Part shown: positions 9,972 through 17,887 of the stretch, in pieces | Layout: each line of letters starts with the position of its first letter | Position numbering within the stretch: position 1 is the stretch's first letter | Made by a program: the position numbers and the translations under genes | Notes under the pieces: generated by a model | Database searches by the model: none | What the model saw: the letters and a program-made list of their open reading frames with translations, nothing else | What the model was told of the DNA's origin: nothing | Assembly (NCBI GenBank): GCA_965237445.1 | Contig: OZ250142.1 | Location: 1 to 64,000 of the forward strand | From: G963668185 sp965237445 | Lineage (GTDB): Bacteria > Chloroflexota > Dehalococcoidia > Lucifugimonadales > G963668185 | Reading direction: 5' to 3' | DNA: 64,000 nucleotides

Positions 9972-11138
9972 CTAGCAGGCTGAGGTGCTTCCGACGTTGC
10001 GCGATGGCGACATGGGCGGGCTCTCGGCATTCATGTACTTCCTTGCGGTGGCCCTGTGTATGCCCACTTCCCGGGCGATCCCGCGGATGGACAGCCCCTT
10101 GCGCTTCGCCTTCTGCACCGCCTTCCACCTTGCCGTCTGTAGCGGGGTGGTGGATTCACATTTCAAGCGCAACACCTGATTCAGAAGGATCTCTGCTGGA
10201 GTTTTGTAGTTGAGGCATTTGCGTGGAGTATTGTTGTAGGCCTGAAGCAAGTGAGTGAACTGTGCGTCCGCCAACGCGGTCAGGTCCGTTTTGCGAGGCA
10301 GGGTTCGTCTCAACCGGCCGATGGCGTTCTCGATGCCCCCTTTCTGCCAGGGAGAGCGAACATCACAGAAGAAGGTCTCGATACCAAGATTGTGGAGTCG
10401 GTAGTGGAGAGCGAATTCGGTCCCGTTGTCGAAGGCAACCGTGCGTCGCCACTGGGGCGGGAACTGTCCGAGCAGCTGTGTCATGGCGTCGGCAATGGGG
10501 CCGGAAGCCTTGCCAGGAGGTCTGACGGCAATGAGGATACGGGAGTGGCGTTCGTGCATGGCCAGCACGGCATGTCCATAGGTTCTGAACAGCATCAGGT
10601 CTGCCTCCCAGTGGCCGGGAGTGCGGCGGTCCGCAGCGCTCTTGGGACGCTCGGCGATGGGACGGCGCTTGGCGATGAAGGAGGCAGGACTTCCACCTCT
10701 GCGGCCCCTCCAGCCGCGCTTCGACTTGGCGCGAGGCAGGTAGTGCCTCCACCCATAGTCCTGTGTGCGCGCAAACTGACCGTAAATGAACCTGTAGATG
10801 CTCTCGTGAGATATGACCACGCGGCCGGCGTCCAACTTAAGCCGACCGGCAACCTGCTCGGGCGACCAGCCCTGTTGGAGGCATGAGAGCACCCGTGCCC
10901 GCAGAGCATCGTCCCGCTCCATGCGTGAGCCTCGCCACCGGCGGGCACGTGCCTGCTGGTGGGCATACACCGGCTTGTATCCACCGGTTCGTGACCCATT
11001 GCGCTTCAGCTCCCGAGCCACTGTCGATGGCGAGCGATCCAGACCTGCAGCGATTTGCCGGATCGATCGACCCTCGGCTTGTAGACGGGCAACTTCACAT
11101 CGCTCTTCAATGGTGACATGTCCATAATGCTTTCCCAT
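9972..11138 (-). CDS. IS30-family transposase, reading out of the element into ISNCY sequence
   Basis: An N-terminal helix-turn-helix (IEERCEVARLQAEGRSIRQI) is followed by an rve core: GHWEADL, TVAFDNGTEF and SPWQKGGIENAIGR supply the D, D and E residues. The core looks intact and possibly active. The element itself encodes 330 codons and no stop codon; the last codon is the element's last triplet. Translation runs on in frame through 58 residues of the interrupted ISNCY transposase, adding its C-terminal helix-turn-helix. The true product of this copy is therefore a chimera of 388 residues. The upstream Shine-Dalgarno is weak. Confidence 0.85.
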   Translation of the reverse strand: MGKHYGHVTIEERCEVARLQAEGRSIRQIAAGLDRSPSTVARELKRNGSRTGGYKPVYAHQQARARRWRGSRMERDDALRARVLSCLQQGWSPEQVAGRLKLDAGRVVISHESIYRFIYGQFARTQDYGWRHYLPRAKSKRGWRGRRGGSPASFIAKRRPIAERPKSAADRRTPGHWEADLMLFRTYGHAVLAMHERHSRILIAVRPPGKASGPIADAMTQLLGQFPPQWRRTVAFDNGTEFALHYRLHNLGIETFFCDVRSPWQKGGIENAIGRLRRTLPRKTDLTALADAQFTHLLQAYNNTPRKCLNYKTPAEILLNQVLRLKCESTTPLQTARWKAVQKAKRKGLSIRGIAREVGIHRATARKYMNAESPPMSPSRNVGSTSAC

Positions 11139-11182
11139 GACAACACCCTAACGAGGTGTTGCACTTCGTTTGTGAATTTAGA
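10149..11182 (-). mobile_element. IS30-family insertion sequence
   Basis: The element is 1,034 bp, with 29-base imperfect terminal inverted repeats: GGTGGATTCACATTTCAAGC... at 10149 and, inverted, TCTAAATTCACAAACGAAGT... ending at 11182, both followed inward by GCAACACCT. It is flanked by a 3-bp GGT duplication (10146-10148 and 11183-11185). This size and duplication length fit IS30. It sits inside the ISNCY transposase gene, so it arrived later. Confidence 0.85.
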
Positions 11183-12702
11183 GGTTGGCTTTCTGGGTCG
11201 CGGGGCCGCAGGCTTGCGAACTCTTGTAGCGCGTTGGCGGTCAGCATCGTCGCGCAGCGCGTCCGCTTCGAGCATTGTGCCCAAGTGTGCCGATTCGTCC
11301 TCCGGCCTCCTGATCACACCGTTGGTGTGGAGGCCGGGAACGGTCGTGTGAACGGTCCGCGTACCGAAGCTGCGCAGGATAGTTGGTCGCGGAGGCGTTT
11401 GCCGGGAGTCGACGATACGCCCCTCGTGTTGCACCGCCAGCCGGCCATCCAGCCCCTCGAGCACTTCCACCACCGACCCGGCATAGCTCGGCCGAGCCTT
11501 GTCGGGAAGCAACTGCAGGGTGCGCCAGCGGTACTTCACAGTGTTGTCCCGGCCAACCCGACGCCTGTACTTGAGGCACAGGACTGTGTCCAGGCACAGC
11601 TCCGGGTTTGGGGCCCGATACGCGGCGCCCGTGCTCTCCGACGGGACACCAAAGCGCTCATTGAAGCAGGGGAGGAAGTCATTGAGCACGCGGTTGGCGT
11701 CATCGATGGTGGTCGCGCCTGCGAGTCTCAGCTCCGTGACCAGCCGATCCTGGAGCGTGCCCGCGATGCGTTCCACCTGGCCTTTGGCCTGCGGCGACCG
11801 TGCGAATATCAGCTGTAAGCCGATCTCACCCATCGCTCGAGAGAACTGGGTGGGAGCGGAGGCGGTCTCCGATGGCGGCGTGTGCTTGAAGACGGAGTGG
11901 CGGTCGGTGTAGAGGGCGATGGGTATGCCGAAGCTCTGAATCAGGCCCTTCATCAGCAGGAGGTAGTCGCGGGTGTTTTCCAACTCGCAGAACAGGGCGT
12001 TGACGACGCAGCCGGTAGCGTCATCGACCGCCAGCAGCAACGTGAACCGGGGTCCGTCTTCACCCAGCCATCTATGGTAGCTGCCGTCTATCTGTATCAG
12101 CATTCCCTCGCGGGCCATCCGCTGCCGTCGAACACGATGCTTCGGCGGCCTGCGGCGGCGAGGGCTGCTCACAGCGGCCTCAGACAGTATCTTGCGCAAC
12201 GTGTTACGACCGATGTCGATGCCCTCTCGCTCCCTCAGCAACTCGCTCAGGTGCGTGTGGTTGACTCCCGCGTATCGGGACCGCGCCAGGACCACCGCAT
12301 CGGTTGCCAAAGAGTCCAATGTAGCGTTGGCCGGTCTGCGACCTCGATTGCCGTGGGCGAGTGCGGCCGCGCCGTCCCTTCTGTAAGCCGCCAGGATGCG
12401 CCTGGTGTGGCGCGGGCTCACTCCCATCAATGTCGCTGCCTGCTCCGTGGTCATATGATCCGCCATCAAACTGTTGAGAACCTGAAGCCTTGTCTGCTCT
12501 TTCTGCGTCAATGTCACACTCTCCATAGTGCGGACATTTTCGCTTGACGGTTAGCACGGACAGAATCGCTGAACAGTTACATCTAGTGCTAGTCAAGAGT
12601 GAGCCAGGGAGGAGACTGGGGCGGAAGTTGATTCCGTCGATGTACAGCATTGGACTCCCCAGAGGCTAGCCTAGAACCGCATGCGGACAAGGAAGGGCCA
12701 GT

Positions 12703-14124
12703 ATGCCGAGATTTCGTGACTTACTTCCTGATCCAGACGCACAGGGCCAGTTAATCGTCGAATCCCGACCTGAGACTCGCATCGAGGTCTTCTATGCTCT
12801 CTCATCTAAGCGCCTCGGCCTGTGGAAGCGCTACCACAGTGATGAACTACGGCGCCAAGGTCATGTGCCGCCTGCAAGAAGGAAACTACTCGAAGTAGAC
12901 GCGGAGAACCATCTGATCACGACGCACCCCACCAATACCAGGGCGCACCAACGGGAACTCATGTTGGACAAGTACCGCCAAGTCGAGCGGATCATTGTGA
13001 AAGACAAGGGCCTAGCTGGTGTAGGTAACATCCCATCGAATCAAGAGGAAGTCATGATGCTGCTCGAAGACTTGCCGTCTTGCTTTGTGAAGGACTTCGA
13101 CTACGGCCTGGGACTGGCGCAACACTTTAACTGCATAGTTGAAGCCGTGGAGCTGCTTTCGAGTTGCACCGAGATATTCATCACCGACATCGACGACGAA
13201 GCAAACACTGGGATTGAAGGCACCACTTTTCGCATTGCGATTGATGATTTGGAAGCCATGCGCAAGACGATTAACAGGACCGCGAGCGATGCTCAAACTG
13301 CCGCGCGGTCGGTAAAATACGGGGCCACGCACAACTTCCTTGCAGACAAGCTCGGACGGCCCAGGGTACCCATATCTACCGGTCGTAGCCCTCTGCGACG
13401 CGAAATCACGAGCTTGCTCATGGGAGGGGACGCGCCTTTGACGGAGAATGAACAGGTCGCGTTGCTCGCCCTTGTTACGCGGAACACCGAATCCATCGCC
13501 AAGACCAAGACAGTTGAGCTCGCAAGGTTCAAAGGAGACATCGAGCTCGTCACGCTCGACAACCTGATCGAGCGATACGAAGGAATGATCGGGAAGGGGC
13601 TTCAGGAGAGCAGTTGGCAGAGCTTCCTAGACGAGAACCCCCTTGTCTTGTCTCTGGCGTTCGGCTATCCCATCCTCAAGGTGGGTGGTAAGGCTTCTGT
13701 GGGCGGACGCAGGCTATCCGGCAGCGGCGAGAAGATCGCCGATTTTCTGGTCAAGAACAGCATGACGAACAACGCCGCCATCGTGGAGATCAAGAGGCCG
13801 GACACCAAGCTCTTAGGTCGAACTCAGGTCCGTGGCGGCGTTCATGCCCCGTCCACTGAATTGGTTGGCGCCGTTAACCAGACCCTCGACCAGAAGAGCC
13901 GCTTCGAGCAGGAGATTGCGCATATAAAGGCGAACAGCCGGATATATGACTTGGAATCTTACTTGATTCATTGTTGCCTGATCGTTGGTAAGATGCCAAA
14001 TGACGAGGAGCGGCGGAGGTCGTTTGAACTGTATAGAGGAAACTCCAAGAGCGTCGAGATCATTACTTTCGACGAGCTACTGGAAAAGCTGAAGCATCTG
14101 AGAGACTTCTTAGAGGGTGTCTAA
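12703..14124 (+). CDS. sduA: Shedu-type anti-phage nuclease (SduA, DUF4263)
   Basis: Residues about 302-460 match the Shedu C-terminal domain, a PD-(D/E)XK nuclease fold: SSWQSFLDENPLVLSLAFGY, then EKIADFLVKN with the acidic residue near 346, then AIVEIKRPDT with E361 and K363, then VGAVNQTLDQK. The first 300 residues match nothing I recognise and may be the sensing part; Shedu proteins vary there. Shedu acts as a single-gene anti-phage system. The start follows AAGGAAGGG. The last three codons and the stop come from an IS5 insertion: the reading frame enters the IS terminal repeat at 14113. The ancestral frame would have continued at 14987 for 18 more codons. The nuclease core is untouched, so the gene is probably functional. 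Confidence 0.85.
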   Translation: MPRFRDLLPDPDAQGQLIVESRPETRIEVFYALSSKRLGLWKRYHSDELRRQGHVPPARRKLLEVDAENHLITTHPTNTRAHQRELMLDKYRQVERIIVKDKGLAGVGNIPSNQEEVMMLLEDLPSCFVKDFDYGLGLAQHFNCIVEAVELLSSCTEIFITDIDDEANTGIEGTTFRIAIDDLEAMRKTINRTASDAQTAARSVKYGATHNFLADKLGRPRVPISTGRSPLRREITSLLMGGDAPLTENEQVALLALVTRNTESIAKTKTVELARFKGDIELVTLDNLIERYEGMIGKGLQESSWQSFLDENPLVLSLAFGYPILKVGGKASVGGRRLSGSGEKIADFLVKNSMTNNAAIVEIKRPDTKLLGRTQVRGGVHAPSTELVGAVNQTLDQKSRFEQEIAHIKANSRIYDLESYLIHCCLIVGKMPNDEERRRSFELYRGNSKSVEIITFDELLEKLKHLRDFLEGV

Positions 14125-14983
14125 AAAGCATTGGAGTGTGCAAGTCGGCGCAACATCAACGCGGTCATGGCGGCGTACACCCATGCTTCAGTTGTCTCGG
14201 GCAACTCCTCGTAGTCCTTGCTCAGCCTCCGGTAACGCCCTAGCCATGCGAAGGTGCGCTCCACGACCCAGCGGCGGGGAAGGACCTCAAATGTGTGCCG
14301 GTGCGATGGGCGTCGCACCAACTCCAAGCTCCAACCACCAACGTTCTTAGCCCATAGCACCAGCTTGCCAGCGTAGGCCCCATCGGCCCAGATCCGCTCC
14401 AGCCGGGGAAACCGTCCCACCAAACGCATCAGCGTCAACTAGGCCCCGTCGCGATCCTGAACGTTGGCCGGATGCACCGCCACAGCCAGCAGCAGTCCCA
14501 TCGTGTCTACGACGATGTGCCTTTTTCTTCCACAGACTCTCTTACCAGCATCATAGCCACGAGGCCCCCCTTTTCGGTCGTCTTGACCGACTGGCTGTCG
14601 ATGATGGCCGCGCTGGGAGAAACTTCTCGGCCCTGGGTCAGACGTACCTGGTCGCGGAGAACTTGATGGACCTGCTCCAACGTCCCGTCCCGTCGCCAAG
14701 TGCGGAAGTAGTGGAACGCGGTCCGCCAGGGGGGCAGGTCATGAGGGAGCATCCGCCAAGCGCATCCGGTCCGCAGCACGTAGCGTATACCGTTGACCAC
14801 CTCGCGACGCGCGTATTTGATTGGCCGACCTCCAGGCTTCGGTGGTGGCAACAGCGGTTCGAGCAGTCGCCATTCCGCCTCGCTCAGATCGCTGGCATAA
14901 CTCTTGCGCTTCATAAGACACGACTCTAAGCGCTTCCCAACCTCCTCCTCTATGCCAATCCTGTACCGTTTTTAGACACCCTC
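14113..14983 (-). mobile_element. IS5-family insertion sequence with TTA target duplication
   Basis: The element is 871 bp, with 15-bp perfect inverted repeats GAGGGTGTCTAAAAA (14113-14127) and TTTTTAGACACCCTC (14969-14983). It is flanked by TTA on both sides (14110-14112 and 14984-14986), the short T-N-A duplication typical of this family. It lies in the 3' end of the Shedu gene. Confidence 0.9.
14121..14914 (-). pseudogene. IS5-family transposase, frameshifted and with a nonsense codon
   Basis: The N-terminal DUF4096 part (LSEAEWRLLEPLLPPPKPGG and CAWRMLPHDLPPWRTAFHYF) leads to the DDE_Tnp_1 domain. IIDSQSVKTTEKGG ends in a G-run that has lost one base near 14565-14570. The correct frame continues as RGYDAGKRVCGRKRHIVVDT. 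After QDRDGA an in-frame TAG (14437-14439) interrupts before LTLMRLVGRFP. The C-terminal WVVERTFAWLGRYRRLSKDY carries the catalytic E. With two lesions the copy cannot move itself. Confidence 0.85.
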
Positions 14984-14986
14984 TTA

Positions 14987-15275
14987 GACTCGCCGGAAAC
15001 TCCATCGAGCGATCGGTCTCAATCGTTCGATCCGCCATTCTAATTTCCCCCGTCGTCTGGTCATTCGCGGGAGGACGAGAACGGAAGTCCCAATGCATGA
15101 CGCAAGAAATGATGATCGGAATCGCCGTCGCCGCCCCGCGAAAATCCTGAAGCTAGCGCGCGCCTCCAACCACGTCACGCGCCGACCGCATTGGGAGCAG
15201 CACCCGCCATGATCCCAGCACGGAAACCGACTAACGAGGTACGAGTTGTAGAACCTAGGCAGATGCTCCCCCTGC
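14987..15275. other. displaced 3' end of the Shedu gene and non-coding DNA
   Basis: Bases 14987-15043 read in frame with the Shedu gene for 18 codons (DSPETPSSDRSQSFDPPF) and a TAA once the IS5 copy is removed. The rest has no gene that I can support. Confidence 0.6.
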
Positions 15276-15557
15276 TCAGGCACGCCGGCCGCCGCTCGCC
15301 TCCCTGAGCACCTCGTCCCAGTCCACCCAGATCGACACGCCGCCCGCAAACTCAACCAGACGGAGGGCCTCGTCGAGCTCCTCGCACAGGAGCTTGTGCT
15401 CTTCGGGCTCGGTGTGCCTGAGCGGGCCTATCTTGACCTTTAGCACGTTGTAGGCGAACTGCACCTCAGACGGCAGCGCGCCCCTGGGCACGCCCAGCAT
15501 CTCGCGGGCCTCCTCGTAGGTCATGGGGTGCTCGGTGGCGTCCGGCTGTTCGCTCAT
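15276..15557 (-). CDS. small acidic protein, possibly J-domain-like, function unknown
   Basis: The start at 15557 follows a strong AAGGGAGGAC, giving 93 residues. The middle (TYEEAREMLGVPRGALPSEVQFAYNVLKVKI, read in two pieces) resembles the first two helices of a DnaJ domain, but the HPD tripeptide is missing, so co-chaperone activity is not expected. It is the last gene of a leftward set of small genes beginning at 16642. No other family is recognised. Confidence 0.65.
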   Translation of the reverse strand: MSEQPDATEHPMTYEEAREMLGVPRGALPSEVQFAYNVLKVKIGPLRHTEPEEHKLLCEELDEALRLVEFAGGVSIWVDWDEVLREASGGRRA

Positions 15558-15693
15558 CGGGTCCTCCCTTAACATGGGTGCCCAGAGGATCGTCCTTGTG
15601 TTTTGCTTGCCGTCATTATGGACGCAACATCCTTCTTGGTTGGGCTCGTGACGGGCGTGCTTATCCTGCCCGCCTTTCTGCTCGGCTTCTTCA

Positions 15694-15867
15694 CTATGCG
15701 AAAGCTCTTCCCAAAGCGTAGCCAGCAATTGTTAGAGCCGCCCCAATCGCAAGGACGAGGCCCACACCCCACAAGCTCCAACCAGGCCTAATCACCCACA
15801 ACCATACCGCTCCCCCGAAAAGGAATGCTGCTGTAACGCTGTATAGCGCCCACGTCAGCACATCCAT
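15694..15867 (-). CDS. 57-residue protein with two membrane helices
   Basis: The frame MDVLTWALYSVTAAFLFGGA continues through a WLWVIRPGW turn into GVGLVLAIGAALTIAGYALG, two clear membrane spans. The ATG overlaps the stop codon of the preceding small gene as TGATG, which implies translational coupling and supports both. A plus-strand frame over the same DNA (15603-15791) also encodes one hydrophobic segment but lacks a ribosome binding site. Function unknown. Confidence 0.55.
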   Translation of the reverse strand: MDVLTWALYSVTAAFLFGGAVWLWVIRPGWSLWGVGLVLAIGAALTIAGYALGRAFA

Positions 15868-15965
15868 CACAGCGCTCCCAACGGGCTCAGGGCGAGGGAC
15901 ATCAGGGCGAACCCCGCAACGAACCCTTCGATGAAGCGCTGTAGAAATCTCTCTCGGTTCTTCAC
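15867..15965 (-). CDS. 32-residue single-span membrane peptide
   Basis: GTG at 15965 follows GGGAGGACGGAC. The product has a basic start (KNRERFLQRF) and one hydrophobic helix (GFVAGFALMSLALSPLGAL). It starts 17 bases after the restored stop of the upstream gene and its TGA overlaps the next ATG. The packing suggests one operon of membrane proteins. Function unknown. Confidence 0.5.
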   Translation of the reverse strand: MKNRERFLQRFIEGFVAGFALMSLALSPLGAL

Positions 15966-15981
15966 GTCCGTCCTCCCGTCG

Positions 15982-16642
15982 TCAGCAGTCCTCGTCCAGT
16001 CTCCTGCGCGTATCTTCCACCTCAGCCAGTAACTCGGCGGCGGCGTCCAGATGCCCATACGGCACCTCCCGCGCCCACGACTCGTAGCTGGAATCCCGGC
16101 TGCTGCCAAAGCTCAGGTCGGGGTGCTTGAGCGTTAGCTCCCTGTAGTAGCGGAGGGCCGTTCAGCCCTTCTCCCCCTCCCAAACACCAATAAACGGTGT
16201 TGAAGATGTCCCACGGGTCGTCGTCCAGCAGGTAGTCCATCTCGTCCATGCGGGCCGCTATCTCTAGCAGAGGCCCGCGTTGTTCGTCCTGCAGGGCCAC
16301 CCTGCGGTCGTACTCGTCCTCGCACCACCTGATCTCCACGAGTTCTTCTTCGGTGGGCGCGCCGCCCACGAAAATAGTGCTTGGGACCCGCGCGCTACTA
16401 CCGACACACTGGACGCCGTTGGGAGTGACGCCCCAAGCCCCGTCCGTGTTCAGGTCCTCCTCGACCTCCGCTTGGAGCAGGTCGGGCACAGTGTCCGCGA
16501 TCTCCGTCACGTTCACGATCCCGGTGGCATGCGCGACTCCCACGGAGATGCAGGCGATACCAACGGCGACCGCCGCCCATAGCAGAGCCTTAGTGACTTT
16601 GTTGCGCCCCTTTGGGCGACCCCGACTGCTCCCCAATACCAT
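15982..16642 (-). pseudogene. membrane-anchored hypothetical protein, one frameshift
   Basis: The start at 16642 follows GGGAGGCG. Residues about 16-37 form a membrane anchor (ALLWAAVAVGIACISVGVAHA), then an acidic soluble region with repeated Asp/Glu. Near 16150-16170 the frame seems to slip: the continuing frame is Pro/Arg-rich junk, whereas the alternative frame gives LRYYRELTLKHPDLSFGSSR and a natural end at 15982 just before the next gene's ribosome binding site. No domain is recognised. It heads the small-gene operon running to 15276. Confidence 0.55.
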
Positions 16643-16646
16643 GTCA

Positions 16647-16671
16647 CGCCTCCCTTCGAGCGAAGGAGGCG
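16647..16671 (-). promoter_or_regulatory. hairpin covering the ribosome binding site of the 16642 gene
   Basis: CGCCTCCCTTCG (16647-16658) pairs with CGAAGGAGGCG (16661-16671) with one bulged base. In the mRNA the 3' arm is GAAGGGAGGCG, the Shine-Dalgarno itself, four bases before ATG. Opening of this hairpin would be required for translation, as in a thermometer or other translational switch. Confidence 0.55.
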
Positions 16672-16730
16672 AAAATGGGGTGTCGCGTGACACAATGGAA
16701 GCCTCCCAGCAGAAGTCCTAGGCTCGTCGT

Positions 16731-16851
16731 GTCACGGAGAGCTTTTGGGTTGCGCCTACTGGGAGGCGCGCACGCTGAGCCTTGCGGACGTACGCACGCT
16801 TACTCCCTAGCTGGCGCGCCTTCTATTCAGGCATGCCTAGCTCTCCGTGAC
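16731..16851. repeat. 121-bp long imperfect palindrome between divergent genes
   Basis: The outer arms GTCACGGAGAGCT (16731-16743) and AGCTCTCCGTGAC (16839-16851) are perfect. Inner GGCGCGC and GCGCGCC segments can also pair, as can short stretches near the tip. It lies between the leftward operon (start 16642) and the rightward gene at 16954. A folded single-strand recombination site, a small mobile element or a structured RNA are all possible. Confidence 0.55.
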
Positions 16852-16953
16852 GGGGGCCATCGAAACACAGAGGAAGATTCCCTGTCAATTATGTTCTCAG
16901 AGGCAGGGAAGGTATGAGGGCGGTGCATGGTAGACTGCGCCGAAGGTCACAAG

Positions 16954-17655
16954 ATGAGCCTGTCCCGAACGCACGTCGTCGTCGTTGTCTCCGCGTGCGC
17001 CGTCCTCGCGGTCGCCAACTTCGCGTGGTGGCTGGTCAAGGAAGCGGACGCCGCGAGCGCGGAGGAGGCCGTGCTCGCGGCGTGCGCAAAGCTGGACGAG
17101 GCCGATCATTACGTGTACACCAGCGTTGAGGTCAGAGAGTCCGGATCGCGGGCAACGTGGGATCGTTTCGAGAGACAGGAAACCCACTCCGGCGACGAGT
17201 ACCACGCGACGTTAAAGAAGTTCTTTCGAGACAAACTAGAGGAATCCTTGGAGTGGCTCGGCGTGGACGGCCAGCACTGGTATCGCTCGGACGGCGGCGA
17301 GTGGGAGGAGCGCGAAGAAATCTCGTGGCTCTTGGTGCCGAAATGCTACGAGTACGTTGGGTACAAGGACCTCGGCACGTCCCTGTCGCCGTCGGGGGTA
17401 GAGGCCAGGCACTACGCCGTCGCGCCCGAAGACGGCAACTATTTCTTCTTTGGGGAATTTAGCATGACGCGGACGCTGAACCCGAAGGAGATATGGGTGG
17501 ACGACGAGGGGCGGCTGATCCAGATGTGGTCGCGATACGACCATTTCGACTCGTCCCTGCCCGAAGACGAGTGGTTGATCACGTCCGGCATAAGGACTTT
17601 CTCAGGGTGGGGCGAGCCCCGACGCATCCCGAAACTAAGCGAGCTCCAGGAGTAG
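16954..17655 (+). CDS. membrane-anchored or secreted protein of unknown function
   Basis: The start at 16954 is chosen because the N-terminal helix (HVVVVVSACAVLAVANFAWWL) then lies at residues 6-26. The rest is a soluble domain of about 200 residues rich in Trp, Tyr and acidic residues (for example GVDGQHWYRSDGGEWEEREE and IWVDDEGRLIQMWSRY). That alternation of beta-strand segments resembles outer-membrane lipoprotein carrier-like (LolA/LppX) folds. The comparison is only by feel and no lipobox is present. A small membrane gene follows after four bases. Confidence 0.7.
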   Translation: MSLSRTHVVVVVSACAVLAVANFAWWLVKEADAASAEEAVLAACAKLDEADHYVYTSVEVRESGSRATWDRFERQETHSGDEYHATLKKFFRDKLEESLEWLGVDGQHWYRSDGGEWEEREEISWLLVPKCYEYVGYKDLGTSLSPSGVEARHYAVAPEDGNYFFFGEFSMTRTLNPKEIWVDDEGRLIQMWSRYDHFDSSLPEDEWLITSGIRTFSGWGEPRRIPKLSELQE

Positions 17656-17659
17656 AGCC

Positions 17660-17869
17660 ATGTTGCGAATCGTCGTCTTCGCCTTCGTCGGCAGCATCGT
17701 TGGGCTGGTCTACGGGACGTCCCTTTACCTGCTGCTCTGGAACATCCTCGGAGACGAATTGAGCCGGGCGCAGATTTCGGTCGGAATCGCACACGGGCAG
17801 TTGACGACGTTCGGCTGGGCGGCGGGCATGCTTATCGGCGCGCTCATAGGATCGCGCAAGAGAGACTGA
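17660..17869 (+). CDS. 69-residue protein with two membrane helices
   Basis: VVFAFVGSIVGLVYGTSLYL and FGWAAGMLIGALIGS form two membrane segments around a short polar loop. The C-terminus is basic. It starts four bases after the preceding gene, whose last codons supply a CAGGAG ribosome binding site, so the two are co-transcribed. No family is recognised. Confidence 0.65.
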   Translation: MLRIVVFAFVGSIVGLVYGTSLYLLLWNILGDELSRAQISVGIAHGQLTTFGWAAGMLIGALIGSRKRD

Positions 17870-17887
17870 TGTGGGGGGCGTGAGCCG

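Larger units (their letters stand above)
9972..12526 (-). pseudogene. ISNCY/IS1202-like transposase interrupted by IS30
   Basis: The N-terminal 448 codons (12526 to 11183) contain a helix-turn-helix (TTEQAATLMGVSPRHTRRIL), the GNRGRRPANA linker and an rve integrase core with LIQIDGSYHRWL, YTDRHSVF and QAKGQVERI as the DDE residues. The last 59 codons (10148 to 9972) lie on the far side of the IS30 copy and hold a second helix-turn-helix (LSIRGIAREVGIHRATARKY). Removing the IS30 copy and one GGT repeat restores a single frame of about 505 residues. The same order is seen intact in the 3404-4195 remnant. The insertion inactivates the gene. Confidence 0.85.
9905..12581 (-). mobile_element. ISNCY/IS1202-like insertion sequence, interrupted by IS30
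   Basis: Imperfect terminal inverted repeats bound the element: 9905-9953 (TGTCGACGTTCAGCGACTAT... to AAAATGTCC) and 12532-12581 (GGACATTTT... to GTTACA). Both end TGT...ACA. Between them lies one transposase gene, split by an IS30 copy at 10149-11182. I see no clear target duplication outside. Partial relatives lie at 3404 and 5471 in this window. Confidence 0.75.

Noticed and set aside
15603..15791. Plus-strand 62-residue membrane peptide
   Set aside because: No Shine-Dalgarno, and it overlaps a minus-strand gene that is coupled by TGATG to its neighbour.
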